Notes under the pieces: generated by a model
Told to the model about the DNA's origin: nothing
Databases searched by the model: none
The model's input: only the letters and a program-made list of their open reading frames with translations
Position numbers and translations under genes: made by a program
Shown: one piece after another, positions 10,488 to 19,066 of the stretch
Layout: each line of letters starts with the position of its first letter
How positions within the stretch are numbered: position 1 is the stretch's first letter
Assembly: GCA_029202385.1 (NCBI GenBank)
Contig: CP119314.1
Location: forward strand, 5,073,001 to 5,137,000
From: Candidatus Sphingomonas phytovorans
Lineage (GTDB): Bacteria; Pseudomonadota; Alphaproteobacteria; Sphingomonadales; Sphingomonadaceae
Reading direction: 5' to 3'
DNA length: 64,000 nucleotides

Positions 10488-11522
10488 TCAGATCGCGACG
10501 GGTTCGAGCATCCGAATGCTTCCCGTATCGGCATCCATCTCCACATCGATACCGACCGGCAGGCTGAGCTGGTTGCTGACATGGCCGATATTGGCCCCCT
10601 GAAAGGCCGGTATGCCGAGCGGCGCGAGATACTGGTCGAGCAACTGCGGAATCGTGAAGCCGATATAGTCGGGCACGGTGGTGGTGCAGCGCGTGCATTG
10701 TCCGAAGATCACGCCCGCGACCTTCTTCAGCACCCCGGCGAGGGCGAGCTGGCTGAGCATGCGGTCGACGCGATATTCCGCCTCGCCGACCTCCTCCAGG
10801 AACAGGATCGCCCCGTCGAAATCCGGCAGCCAGGGCGTCCCGACCAGCGCCGTGAGGACTGAAAGGTTGCCGCCGATCAGGCGTCCGCGTGCCTTGCCCG
10901 GCCGGATCGTCCGGATGGTCCAGCGCTCGGGCGCCAATGGGTCCATCGTGCGCGCGTCCGGCTGGGGGAAGGTCGCCGTCTCGCCGGAGAAGGCAAGCCT
11001 CCAGAAACTGTCCCAGCTGATCTTCCCCCAGCTGTTCCCGGCATTTGGCCCGTGAATCGTCGGGAAGCCAGCCCGCGTCGCGAAGGCGAGGTGAAGCGCG
11101 GTGATGTCGCTGAAGCCGATGAGCAGTTTCGGATTGGCGCGGATGACATCCCAATCGAGCAGGGGCAGAATCCGCGCGCATCCCCATCCGCCGCGCACGG
11201 CGAAGACGGCGCGCACGCTGTCGTCAGCGAACATCCCGTTGAGGTCGGCGGCACGATCCTGATCCGTACCGGCGAGATAGCCGTAGCGGGAGGCGACATG
11301 CCGGCCCGGCTTCGGCACCAGCCCCATCCCGGATATCACGGTCTTCACCGCGTCGACCTGGGGCAGGCCATCGCTGAATCCCGCTGGCTCGATCAGGCCT
11401 ACAACGTCGCCCGAACGGAGGCGCGGGGGTTTGGATGACGGGCGCGCAAAGGCCGGGCCGGGAAGTGCCAGGGCACCCAGAAGCCCGCTGATGCCGCCGA
11501 TTGTCTCGCGTCTGCTGAACAT
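10488..11522 (-). CDS. LD-carboxypeptidase (peptidase S66), Tat-exported
   Basis: A 344-residue serine peptidase of the S66 (LdcA/MccF) family that removes D-Ala from muropeptides or processes related peptides. The N-terminus RRETIGGISGLLGALALPG then PAFA looks like a twin-arginine signal, so it probably acts in the periplasm. Family marks are SGDVVGLIEPAG, AVRGGWGCARILPLLDW, GFSDITALHLAF with the Ser nucleophile, ILFLEEVGEAEYRVDRML with the Glu, and ANIGHVSNQLSLPVG with the His. The triad is complete. LdcA is usually cytoplasmic, so a Tat-exported form is slightly unusual, although common in sphingomonads. The gene stands alone, convergent with the oxidoreductase. Confidence 0.92.
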   Translation of the reverse strand: MFSRRETIGGISGLLGALALPGPAFARPSSKPPRLRSGDVVGLIEPAGFSDGLPQVDAVKTVISGMGLVPKPGRHVASRYGYLAGTDQDRAADLNGMFADDSVRAVFAVRGGWGCARILPLLDWDVIRANPKLLIGFSDITALHLAFATRAGFPTIHGPNAGNSWGKISWDSFWRLAFSGETATFPQPDARTMDPLAPERWTIRTIRPGKARGRLIGGNLSVLTALVGTPWLPDFDGAILFLEEVGEAEYRVDRMLSQLALAGVLKKVAGVIFGQCTRCTTTVPDYIGFTIPQLLDQYLAPLGIPAFQGANIGHVSNQLSLPVGIDVEMDADTGSIRMLEPVAI

Positions 11523-11642
11523 TGCCCGCTCATAGCAGCGATTGGCGCTACGCCCGCCGGAATGTTCGGGCGGAACGAATCTTTCCTCTGCGGAGGCGTT
11601 CTTTCCGATCCAAACCTTCCGGTTTCAGTCACCTTGTCCCGA

Positions 11643-12269
11643 TCATAGCGCGTTTGAAGCAAATTGGCCGTTTCCAGGAAGGGGACAACAAGCCTTGGCG
11701 GCGCCACGCGCGAACTGCTGCGCGGTTTGGGCGACGCGCCGTCCGAGATGGCGGGCGGTGGCGAGATCGGCTTCGGGCGGTGTCACATCGGCGCTGGCAT
11801 CGACGTTCGATTGCGCCCCCGCGCCGAGCCAGAATCCAAGCCGGTTAAGGTCATGTTCGGACCCGGCGGCTGAATTATTGGCTGGCGGGAGCGCCAGGTT
11901 GATCCAGTGCATTCCATGCTGCGCGGCGAACATCGCAAGCTGGACCAGCGTTCCCAGCTTGTCGCCGGCGTGCGACCCGGAGTTGGTGAAGCCCGCCGCC
12001 AGTTTATCCTGCCACCCCGCGTGACGCATCACCGCGTTCGAACTTGCCTCGGCAAATGCCTTGAACCTGGCCGACACGCCGCCACAATAGGTCGGGGTGC
12101 CGAAGATGATGGCGTCCGCCGTATCGAGATCGCTCCAGCGTCTCTCGGCGTCCTCTACCCTTAGGAAAAGCGCCTCGGCCCCGTCGACCTCCTCGACGCC
12201 CTGGCGGACTGCAAGAGCCTGTCGTTCGGTATGCCCATAGCCGCTGTGATAGATGATCGCGACGCGCAA
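11643..12269 (-). CDS. Flavodoxin-family NAD(P)H oxidoreductase
   Basis: A 208-residue protein with a flavodoxin/WrbA-like fold. VAIIYHSGYGHTERQA is the FMN phosphate loop, IIFGTPTYCGGVSARFKAF is the second FMN loop, and the core SHAGDKLGTLVQLAMFAAQHG follows. It starts at TTG, chosen because a perfect AGGAGG lies five bases upstream and the next residues are the family N-terminus RVAIIYHSGYG. It lies 30 bases downstream of the ECF41 sigma gene on the same strand, so it is probably cotranscribed and controlled by that sigma factor. ECF41 loci typically carry an oxidoreductase-type partner. The C-terminal 30 residues are untypical and of unknown use. Confidence 0.85.
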   Translation of the reverse strand: MRVAIIYHSGYGHTERQALAVRQGVEEVDGAEALFLRVEDAERRWSDLDTADAIIFGTPTYCGGVSARFKAFAEASSNAVMRHAGWQDKLAAGFTNSGSHAGDKLGTLVQLAMFAAQHGMHWINLALPPANNSAAGSEHDLNRLGFWLGAGAQSNVDASADVTPPEADLATARHLGRRVAQTAQQFARGAAKACCPLPGNGQFASNAL

Positions 12270-12299
12270 TTCTGCCTCCTGATGTAGTGATGAAATGGT

Positions 12300-13199
12300 T
12301 CAGTTCGTCGCCCCGGCTCGGTCGGCCAGATGCTGAAGCTTGTCCGGATTGCGGGTGACATAGATGGCGGTGATGCCGTCAGGCCCCGGCTCGATCGCGG
12401 TTGTCTGGAGCGTAAAACCTTCCTCGATCGTGACGAAGCCGGGAAGGCCGTTGATGAGTGCATAGCGCAGCAATCGCGACGGACTGCGCTCGAAGAGTTT
12501 CCCCAGCCCCACAAACAGGGAAATCGCATTATCGAGGCCGATAACAGCCTGGCTCGTCGCCACCCTGCCTCCACCGTCGGCCTGAATAGCGACATCCGCG
12601 GCGAGCATCGTCCGCAAACGTCCTATATCGCCATCGCGCGAGGCGGCGAAGAACGCCTCGGCGAGCTCGAATCCGCGTTGCTGCGGCAGGTGGAAACGAG
12701 CGCGTTCGGAGCGAACATGAACCCGACCCCGGCTGGCGAGCTGCCGGCATGTCGCCGGGTCTCGCCCGATCGTCTCCGCCACCTCGGCGAAACTGACGCC
12801 GAAGACGTCGTGAAGAAGGAATGCGGCTCGCTCCAGCGGGGTCAGTCGCTCCAGCGCCAGCATCAACGGCAGCGTGATGTCGTCCATCTCATCGAACGCA
12901 TCCTCGATTTCAGGTTCGGGCAGCCAGAGGCCGACATATTCCTCACGCCGGCTGCGTGCTGACTTCATCTGGTCGAGGCAAAGGCGTGTCACGACGTTGC
13001 GGAGAAAGGCGCCCGGCTCGCGAATGTCGGAACGATCGAGCCTCGTCCAGCGGATGAAGGCCTCCTGGACCATATCCTCGGCATCCGTGACCGAGCCGAG
13101 CATGCGATAGGCGACCCGCAGGAGCGTCGGCCGAAGCCGATTGAACGCGGTAACCGATTCGGAAACCCCGTCATCCATACTCGTCGCCTCATCAATCAT
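12300..13199 (-). CDS. ECF41-type RNA polymerase sigma factor with SnoaL-like C-terminal domain
   Basis: About 299 residues (306 if the upstream ATG at 13220 is used). Region 2 reads RPTLLRVAYRMLGSVTDAED followed by MVQEAFIRW; region 4 reads LTPLERAAFLLHDVFGVSFA and so on. The linker has WLPEP and the C-terminal domain has DGGGR and NPDKL. All three are signatures of group ECF41, whose fused SnoaL-like domain replaces an anti-sigma factor. ATG 13199 (MIDEATSMDD) is favoured because GGTGA lies just upstream and because a transcript from the promoter at 13235-13261 would start only a few bases before 13220. It heads a two-gene operon with the flavodoxin-family gene. Confidence 0.92.
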   Translation of the reverse strand: MIDEATSMDDGVSESVTAFNRLRPTLLRVAYRMLGSVTDAEDMVQEAFIRWTRLDRSDIREPGAFLRNVVTRLCLDQMKSARSRREEYVGLWLPEPEIEDAFDEMDDITLPLMLALERLTPLERAAFLLHDVFGVSFAEVAETIGRDPATCRQLASRGRVHVRSERARFHLPQQRGFELAEAFFAASRDGDIGRLRTMLAADVAIQADGGGRVATSQAVIGLDNAISLFVGLGKLFERSPSRLLRYALINGLPGFVTIEEGFTLQTTAIEPGPDGITAIYVTRNPDKLQHLADRAGATN

Positions 13200-13234
13200 C
13201 GTTTCACCGAGTATCGCCATTCTTCATATACAAT

Positions 13235-13261
13235 GACGAGGCAGCTCAACGATGTGTGACA
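13235..13261 (-). promoter_or_regulatory. ECF41-dependent promoter
   Basis: On the minus strand TGTCACA (13261-13255) is followed by exactly 16 bases and then CGTC (13238-13235). This matches the published ECF41 promoter pattern (TGTCACA, 16-base spacer, CGTC) as I recall it. It sits directly upstream of the ECF41 sigma gene, so autoregulation is the simple reading. Transcription would begin near 13226-13230. Confidence 0.8.
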
Positions 13262-13334
13262 TGAGCGAGCTATCATATCATTTTATTCGGCGGCGCGGCG
13301 TCTCACCCGCTGGCCGGATGTCACGCGTCGGTCT

Positions 13335-13916
13335 TTACCCTGACCGATCAGTTGAGACCGCCGCCTGCGTGCCATTCTCGGTCATGCACGCACGCCTCGT
13401 TTCGATCGCGGTCACCGAGATGATGTCTTCGAGCGTTTCGCGCAGGGCATGATCGTCACGAACCTTGACGACCTTCTCCTCGTACCGGCCGAGCCTTTCG
13501 AACAGCAGTGCGCGCTCGTGCTCATAATAGTCCCTGGACCAGCGCATCTCCTGTCCGAGCGCCGCCCATGTGGCGCGCGGGTTACGTTTTTAAAAACGGC
13601 GCCGGCTCAGAAAGCGGCGTACGATGCGCACGGTATTGCGCCAGCGGGGAAGATCCAGGACGACGATCTTCTCGGCGTTGTCCAGGGCCGGGTCGGCCCA
13701 TTTGAACTGAACCCCTTCCATGACCCAGCGGCTCTGCTGGGCCAGTGGCCACAATAAAGCCAGGCGCTCCTCGGGGGCACGCCGCCGATCTCCATCGGGA
13801 TGTCGAATCCAATGAAGGTCGTCGAGCGAATATAACGGCAGCGCCGCCTCCTTCGCTACTCTGGCCGCGAACGTCGTCTTGCCGCTACCAGTCGGACCAG
13901 TCACGAACAGGCGCAC
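13335..13916 (-). pseudogene. P-loop kinase (FlaR / topology-modulation-like) interrupted by an in-frame stop
   Basis: The GTG at 13916, preceded by AAGGGGA, gives VRLFVTGPTGSGKTTFAARV, a Walker A motif, then LYSLDDLHWIRHPDGDRR and VMEGVQFKWADPALDNAEKI followed by VVLDLP. This is the layout of the adenylate-kinase-like FlaR/topology-modulation family, usually about 170-200 residues. The frame meets TAA at 13590-13592, just after FLSRRRF. It then continues in the same frame as KRNPRATWAALGQEM, RWSRDYYEHERALLFERLGR and EEKV to a stop at 13335, which is the expected C-terminal helical part. So one gene is cut by a single stop codon with no frame change. A 70-residue piece (ATG 13547) could in theory be made separately. 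It is either a recent pseudogene or a sequence error. Confidence 0.65.
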
Positions 13917-14022
13917 GACTTCCCCTTTTCGATATCGCGCTTGGCTGAGGCGGCCAGCGACAGCCAAGCGCCACAATCAGTCGCCTGCCGTCTGCACTCA
14001 CGCCGGCCTTCAGGACAGAAGG

Positions 14023-14445
14023 TCAAGCGTCCTTCGCGGCGCACTCCGCCGAGCCGATCTCTCGAAAGCGGTCGCTCCGGTAAGGGCCCTCCGGCATCAA
14101 CCGCAACCAGACCTTTTCGGGACGACCATTGATGACCTGCATGTTCAGCGAGAATTGGCCGGCTTTTCGGACGCTGGAGAAACCGACCCTGTAGTCTGCC
14201 GCCAGGCCGCCCACACGCCGCGTTATGAACGAGGAGCCGATGAGATATTCCCCCGAAGGAAAGACTTCATCGCGAGTTGATTTGACCAGCACATTAGGCC
14301 GACCTGCGCGACGTTCGATGTCGAGTGCGAAGGGGGCCGGTGACGCATTCACCGTGCACGTCAGATGATCCGCGGGAAACGCCCGGCCCACATCTTCGGA
14401 AAGGGGTGCAGACTGAACCAATGCCAGGACGGCCGATATGATCAC
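14023..14445 (-). CDS. Hypothetical exported protein
   Basis: A 140-residue protein starting at GTG with a short hydrophobic signal-like segment (IISAVLALVQS). The rest is hydrophilic with two cysteines (LTCTV and AECAA) and beta-rich patches such as FALDIERRAGRPNVLVK and GQFSLNMQVINGRPEKVWLR. I do not recognise a family. It could be a small periplasmic protein. It is upstream of, and on the same strand as, the interrupted kinase gene. Confidence 0.5.
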   Translation of the reverse strand: MIISAVLALVQSAPLSEDVGRAFPADHLTCTVNASPAPFALDIERRAGRPNVLVKSTRDEVFPSGEYLIGSSFITRRVGGLAADYRVGFSSVRKAGQFSLNMQVINGRPEKVWLRLMPEGPYRSDRFREIGSAECAAKDA

Positions 14446-14631
14446 TGGAGGGTCCCATAGCCGGATGTGAATCTACATTGGCTTCAGGCTAGTGGAAATG
14501 GCTCCAGGACGCCAACGGTTTGCTCCCCGTTCGAGGCTGGACGGCACACTTGGAAACGGACGTCGGTCAGTCCATCCGACGAAGATTATACTGGAATAAC
14601 GGTAGGTCGGAAACGGCCGACAATATTTACC

Positions 14632-14838
14632 TTATCTTATCAAAAGCCAAAGGATGAAAGCACCGATGGCGAAAGGTGTAAGGAAGGCAATGATGCCGCC
14701 TGTCCAGCCCCACTTGCGGTGGGCCGCCTCAACGCCCCTCTCCCAGAAATACTCAATGATCTCTGCAATCCATCCCATCATGGGAGGGTGCCGCAGCATC
14801 CGCAGAACTGCAAGTGGTGCCCCTCGGTCATTGGTCAT
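14632..14838 (-). CDS. Hypothetical small membrane protein
   Basis: A 68-residue protein (MTNDRGAPLAVLRMLRHPP onward) with an amphipathic middle (GWIAEIIEYFWERGVEAAHR) and one C-terminal transmembrane helix (GGIIAFLTPFAIGAFILWLL) ending in IR. The start at 14838 is chosen over a longer in-frame one because the extra N-terminus is unlike protein and overlaps the divergent gene. No ribosome site is obvious. The family is not recognised. Confidence 0.45.
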   Translation of the reverse strand: MTNDRGAPLAVLRMLRHPPMMGWIAEIIEYFWERGVEAAHRKWGWTGGIIAFLTPFAIGAFILWLLIR

Positions 14839-14902
14839 GGCTTGGTTATCGCACCCGCTGCGCGGTGTTGCGAACTGGCCTGGAAGCTGACATTCAGCAA
14901 GC

Positions 14903-15481
14903 ATGATCATGCTCGGCGCGCTTCTCGCACTTGGAGGCCTCATGCAGCAGCAGCCGGCTGCGCATTGCGCATATGACAGGGCAGCGATGCTTGCGCTGGA
15001 CGAGAAGCAGTTCGATCAGGATATCGCGGGTGGATGGCGACTATTGGCCAGTTCAGGCTGTGATGCCGAAGGGGCCGACCTGATCAGGCTTTGGAGGGAG
15101 GCGCACGAGAACACGGCTGGTATCTTGTACTGGCACGAAGGCCAGTTGCGCGCGAAGTCCGGGCAGACGAAGGCAGCAATCTCTCTCTTCGAGCGTTCGA
15201 GAAGAACGCCGGCCGAAGATGCCGGATTTGGTTGGAACCTTTACGTTGACGGGACCATCGCGTTCTTGCGCAATGATCGCCAAGCCGCGGAGACGGCTCG
15301 CAACCAACTGGCAAGTTTGCCGCGTCCGCCGTCCTTTTCGCCGGTCGGACCAGATGGAAAACCGATGATGGTTGCCTGGCCGCCAAACCTCAACGTGCTG
15401 GATGGATTCCTAAGCTGCTGGGGCCGGCCCTATAAAGAGGCATATTCGTGCACCAGGCCCATATCCGTTCCTCATCCCTGA
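14903..15481 (+). CDS. Hypothetical exported protein, TPR-like
   Basis: A 192-residue protein. MIMLGALLALGGLMQQQPAA could be a short signal peptide. The body is helical with repeating Ala/Leu pairs that resemble tetratricopeptide helices (ILYWHEGQLRAKSGQTKAAI, then LFERSRR, then DGTIAFLRNDRQAAETARNQ). Four cysteines are present, including a pair near the C-terminus (LSCWGRPYKEAYSC). The family is not recognised by name. It is followed by about 170 bases without a gene. Confidence 0.55.
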   Translation: MIMLGALLALGGLMQQQPAAHCAYDRAAMLALDEKQFDQDIAGGWRLLASSGCDAEGADLIRLWREAHENTAGILYWHEGQLRAKSGQTKAAISLFERSRRTPAEDAGFGWNLYVDGTIAFLRNDRQAAETARNQLASLPRPPSFSPVGPDGKPMMVAWPPNLNVLDGFLSCWGRPYKEAYSCTRPISVPHP

Positions 15482-15654
15482 GCCATTCGCCGTTGGCGCT
15501 GAAGGTTCGCGATTAGCGGGTTCGTGACGTGGCTTGACGCAAATGACCACGGTTCCCCAGGTGTTCGACAAGGCCCGCTTGTCGATCGCCCGATGCATTT
15601 GATTTGACGGGCCATGCGGTCGCGTGATGACAAGGGCGATCAAGGGAGCGCCAC

Positions 15655-16272
15655 ATGTCCAGCCTGATCCTTCACGAATATGCCGCGTCGGGAAACTGCT
15701 ACAAGATCCGGCTCACCGCCGCCCATCTCGGCATTCCGCTCGAACGGCGCGAATATGACATCATGAAGGGCGAGACCCGGTCGGAGTCGTTCCTTGGCGG
15801 CGTCAACGCCAATGGCCGCATTCCGGTGCTCCAGGTCGGGGACGACTATCTGCCGGAAAGCAATGCCGCCTGCATTTACCTGGCCGACGGGTCCAGCCTG
15901 ATTCCGCACGATCGCTTCGACCGCGCCGACATGTTCCGCTGGATGTTCTGGGAACAATATAATCACGAGCCGAACGTCGCGACGCTGCGTTTCTGGCGGC
16001 ATGTCATCGGCGAGGCCGGGCTGGACGATCTGCGGCGGGCCCAACTACCCGCCAAGCAGGCGGCGGGAGAGGCTGCGCTCGAGCTGATGGACGACCATCT
16101 GTCCCGCTCGCCCTTTTTCGTCGGCGACCGGCTGACCCTCGCCGATATCACGCTCTATCCCTATACTCATGTCGCCGACGATGGCGGTTTCGAACTCGGG
16201 CGCTATCCGGCGATCGGCGCCTGGCTCGCCCGGGTCGAGGCCGAGCCACATCATATTGCGATGAAAGCGTAA
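15655..16272 (+). CDS. Glutathione S-transferase family protein
   Basis: A 205-residue cytosolic GST. The thioredoxin-like N-domain reads LHEYAASGNCYKIRLTAAHL and then NGRIPVLQVGDDYLPESNA, with the cis-Pro and the Glu-Ser glutathione contact. The helical C-domain has the usual N-cap SPFFVGDRLTLADITLYPYT. It would conjugate or bind glutathione; the substrate cannot be told. AAGGGAG lies upstream of the ATG. It stands alone. Confidence 0.93.
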   Translation: MSSLILHEYAASGNCYKIRLTAAHLGIPLERREYDIMKGETRSESFLGGVNANGRIPVLQVGDDYLPESNAACIYLADGSSLIPHDRFDRADMFRWMFWEQYNHEPNVATLRFWRHVIGEAGLDDLRRAQLPAKQAAGEAALELMDDHLSRSPFFVGDRLTLADITLYPYTHVADDGGFELGRYPAIGAWLARVEAEPHHIAMKA

Positions 16273-16358
16273 CCCGCCTTTCACATCAGTGGAATCAAGC
16301 TGTAACAAAAATCGGCCATAGCGCAGGCCCATCAAGGGCTGCGCGGGACGATGCCGGG

Positions 16359-17234
16359 ATGGACGCTGTAACCAGGATCGCGATGGACAATAGCATCGCC
16401 GATTTCGCCGATTTCGCCAATTCCAAACCATCGATTCCGGAACGCGACGTCACGGATCGCCGCAAATATCGCACGATCTGGATTTCGGATATCCATCTCG
16501 GTACTCGCGGTTGCAATGCCGACATGCTGATCGACTTTCTCGATCATGTCGACAGCGAGCGGATGTACCTTGTCGGGGACATCATCGACGGCTGGCGGCT
16601 CAAGAAGAAATTCTACTGGCCCGCCTCGCACAACGACGTGGTGTGGCGAATCCTGAAGCGCGCCAAGCGCGGCACCGAGGTGATCTACATTCCCGGCAAT
16701 CATGACGAAGTGATGCGCCAGTTCACCGGGCTCGATTTCGGCGGCGTCTCGATCCGCCGCAAGGCGATCCATGAAACCGCCGACGGCCGCCGGTTGTTGG
16801 TGCTCCATGGCGACGAGTTCGACATGATCACGCTCACGCACAAATGGCTCGCGCATGTCGGCGATGCGGCGTATGAATTCATGATGGCGCTCAACAGGTT
16901 GGTGAACGCGTATCGCCGCTTTTTCCAGCTGCCCTATTGGTCGCTGTCGAAACACGCCAAGGCCAAGGTGAAGAACGCGGTGGAGTTCATCTCCAACTAT
17001 GAGGAAGTGATCGCTCAGGCGGCCGGCGCACGCGGCGTCGATGGCGTCGTCTGCGGGCACATCCACACCGCTGAATTCCGCAACATCGGCGGCATCGAAT
17101 ATTATAACGATGGTGACTGGGTGGAGGGCTGTACCGCTCTTATCGAGCATTTCGACGGGCGGATGGAGTTGCTGCACTGGGCCGACGAGATTGCCGAACG
17201 GGAAGCGGCGAAGATCGAGACGCTGGCGGCCTGA
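16359..17234 (+). CDS. UDP-2,3-diacylglucosamine diphosphatase-like metallophosphoesterase
   Basis: A 291-residue calcineurin-type phosphoesterase. All metal-binding motifs are present in order: WISDIHLGTRG, LVGDIIDGWR, IPGNHDE, LLVLHGDEFD and VCGHIHTAEF. The arrangement is that of the LpxH family, which cuts UDP-diacylglucosamine in lipid A synthesis at the inner face of the membrane, but sphingomonads make sphingoglycolipids and the true substrate is uncertain. The start at 16359 is the first; ATG 16383 is an alternative. The next gene, a glycosyltransferase, begins five bases after its stop, so the two form an operon and likely act in one envelope glycolipid pathway. Confidence 0.85.
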   Translation: MDAVTRIAMDNSIADFADFANSKPSIPERDVTDRRKYRTIWISDIHLGTRGCNADMLIDFLDHVDSERMYLVGDIIDGWRLKKKFYWPASHNDVVWRILKRAKRGTEVIYIPGNHDEVMRQFTGLDFGGVSIRRKAIHETADGRRLLVLHGDEFDMITLTHKWLAHVGDAAYEFMMALNRLVNAYRRFFQLPYWSLSKHAKAKVKNAVEFISNYEEVIAQAAGARGVDGVVCGHIHTAEFRNIGGIEYYNDGDWVEGCTALIEHFDGRMELLHWADEIAEREAAKIETLAA

Positions 17235-17239
17235 CGAGC

Positions 17240-18265
17240 GTGCGCATCGCGATCGCCACTGATGCGTGGGCCCCCCAGGTGAACGGCGTGGTGCGGACGC
17301 TGCAAGCCGTGCGCGCCGAACTCGAGCGCCAGGGGCATGTGGTGATGGTCGTCTCGCCCGACCTGTTCTACTCGATGCCCTGCCCGACCTACCCTGAAAT
17401 CCGGCTTGCCTTCGCTAGGACCAATGCGGTCGGCAGGATGCTCGCCGATTTCAATCCGCAGGCGATCCATCTCGCGACCGAGGGGCCGGTATGCCTCGCG
17501 GCGCGGCGCTGGTGCCTGATGAACGATTTCCCGTTCACCACCGCTTACCACACGCAGTTCCCCGACTATGTCTCGGCGCGGACCGGCGTGAACCCGGAAT
17601 GGATCTGGCGCTATATCCGCTGGTTCCATGCGCCCGCGCAGTCGATCCTTGCGTCGACTCCGTCAATCGCCGCGACGCTCAAGCAGCATGGGCTTGAGAA
17701 CGTGCGGCATTGGGGCCGCGGCGTCGATCTTTCGACCTTCTCGGCCGCCGTCGCGCCGGATCCGGCCCTTGCCGGGCTGGCGCGGCCGATCCAGCTCTAT
17801 GTCGGCCGCGTCGCCGTGGAGAAGAATATCGAGGCCTTCCTGACCAACGATCACCCGGGCACCAAGGTGATCGTCGGGGACGGTCCGGCGCGCGCGTCGC
17901 TCGAGGCGCGCTATCCGGAGGCGATGTTCCTCGGCCCTCGCTTCGGTGCCGATCTGGCGGCTGCCTATGCCAGCGCCGACGTGTTCGTCTTCCCCAGCCG
18001 CACCGATACGTTCGGGCTGGTGATGATCGAGGCGCTGGCCTGCGGCGTGCCGGTCGCCGCTTATCCCGTCACCGGCCCGGTGGACATATTGACCGATGCG
18101 GTCGGCGCGATGGACGATGATTTGTCCGTCGCGATCGGAACGGCGCTCACCAGGGATCGCGGCGCCTGCGCCGCTTACGGCCGGACCTTCACCTGGGAAG
18201 CAAGTGCCCGCCAGTTCCTGAACGCGCTCGTCCCGGTCGATGCCGACGAAGCCATTGCGGCCTGA
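17240..18265 (+). CDS. Glycosyltransferase family 4 (alpha-mannosyltransferase-like)
   Basis: A 341-residue GT-B glycosyltransferase starting at GTG (MRIAIATDAWAPQVNGVVRT, the normal beginning of this subfamily). The acceptor half has TAYHTQFPDYVSARTG and VRHWGRGVDLSTF. The nucleotide-sugar half has LYVGRVAVEKNIEAFL, VGDGPARASL and PSRTDTFGLVMIEALACGVP, the E-x7-E motif of GT4. By similarity it probably transfers mannose or another hexose to a lipid or glycan at the inner membrane. It is cotranscribed with the LpxH-like gene and followed by a good terminator. Confidence 0.9.
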   Translation: MRIAIATDAWAPQVNGVVRTLQAVRAELERQGHVVMVVSPDLFYSMPCPTYPEIRLAFARTNAVGRMLADFNPQAIHLATEGPVCLAARRWCLMNDFPFTTAYHTQFPDYVSARTGVNPEWIWRYIRWFHAPAQSILASTPSIAATLKQHGLENVRHWGRGVDLSTFSAAVAPDPALAGLARPIQLYVGRVAVEKNIEAFLTNDHPGTKVIVGDGPARASLEARYPEAMFLGPRFGADLAAAYASADVFVFPSRTDTFGLVMIEALACGVPVAAYPVTGPVDILTDAVGAMDDDLSVAIGTALTRDRGACAAYGRTFTWEASARQFLNALVPVDADEAIAA

Positions 18266-18310
18266 GCCTTGCCTCACCGCGCAAGGGGGACTAAGTCATC
18301 AACATTGTGC

Positions 18311-18340
18311 GGCCGCTCCGAAAGGGGCGGCCCTTATTGT
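18311..18340 (+). terminator. Rho-independent terminator after the glycosyltransferase
   Basis: GGCCGCTCC (18311-18319), loop GAAA, GGGGCGGCC (18324-18332), then a T-rich CTTATTGT. There are nine pairs including one G-U. It lies between the glycosyltransferase and trcR and ends the upstream operon. Confidence 0.75.
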
Positions 18341-18356
18341 TTCTAAGGAGTTTCCG

Positions 18357-19037
18357 GTGGCCCAGCCGCTCATGCCCCACGCGACCGCCTCCTGGCTGGT
18401 TGACAATACTTCGCTCAGCTTCGAGCAGATTGCTGAGTTTTGCGGCCTGCATATCCTTGAGGTCCAGGCGATCGCCGACGATACTGCGGCGACCAAGCTC
18501 ACCGGCCGCGATCCGGTCCGCGCGCACGAGCTGACCCAGGACGAGATCGAGAAAGGCCAGGCCGACCCGGATTATCGCCTGATCATGCTGAAGGGCCCTG
18601 AACAGGTCCGCCGCACCAAGGGCCCGCGCTACACGCCGGTGTCGAAGCGGTCGGACAAGCCCGACGGCATCGCCTGGATCATCCGCAACCATCCGGAGAT
18701 CAGCGACGGCGCGATCGGCAACCTGATCGGCACCACGCGCACCACCATCGCCGCGATCCGCGATCGCAGCCACTGGAACATCGCGAACATCACCCCGAAG
18801 GATCCCGTGACGCTCGGCCTGACGACTCAGCGCGAGCTTGACGCGGCGGTGGCGAAGGCGGCCAAGGCGGCCGGTATCGAGGCGCCGGTCGATACCCGCC
18901 TCGAGGGGGATCGCGAGGCGCTGATCGTCGAGCTGCGCGCCCAGCGCGAGCAGCTTGCACGCGACGCCGAAGCGGCGGAAGCGGGCGAGGCCCCGGCATC
19001 GGCCGAGCCGACCGCGGAGAGCCTGTTCCGCCGTTGA
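18357..19037 (+). CDS. trcR: Cell cycle transcriptional regulator TrcR (DUF1013)
   Basis: A 226-residue protein. The GTG at 18357 is chosen because AAGGAG lies at 18345-18350 and the next residues (AQPLMPHATASWLVDNTSLS) are the conserved DUF1013 N-terminus. The family continues with FEQIAEFCGLHILEVQAIAD, then GPRYTPVSKRSDKPDGIAWI and AIGNLIGTTRTTIAAIRDRS, two helix-turn-helix-like units. In Caulobacter, TrcR is a nearly universal alphaproteobacterial regulator tied to cell-cycle genes. The C-terminal 60 residues are Ala/Glu-rich coiled coil. It is monocistronic between a terminator and a large inverted repeat. Confidence 0.92.
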   Translation: MAQPLMPHATASWLVDNTSLSFEQIAEFCGLHILEVQAIADDTAATKLTGRDPVRAHELTQDEIEKGQADPDYRLIMLKGPEQVRRTKGPRYTPVSKRSDKPDGIAWIIRNHPEISDGAIGNLIGTTRTTIAAIRDRSHWNIANITPKDPVTLGLTTQRELDAAVAKAAKAAGIEAPVDTRLEGDREALIVELRAQREQLARDAEAAEAGEAPASAEPTAESLFRR

Positions 19038-19066
19038 GGTGAGAGCGGGCAAGCTGCTCTTTTCTT

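Noticed and set aside
9334..11187. A long minus-strand frame running into the DUF1192 gene
   Set aside because: Only the last 65 codons match DUF1192; the rest is antisense to the oxidoreductase and out of frame with the LD-carboxypeptidase.
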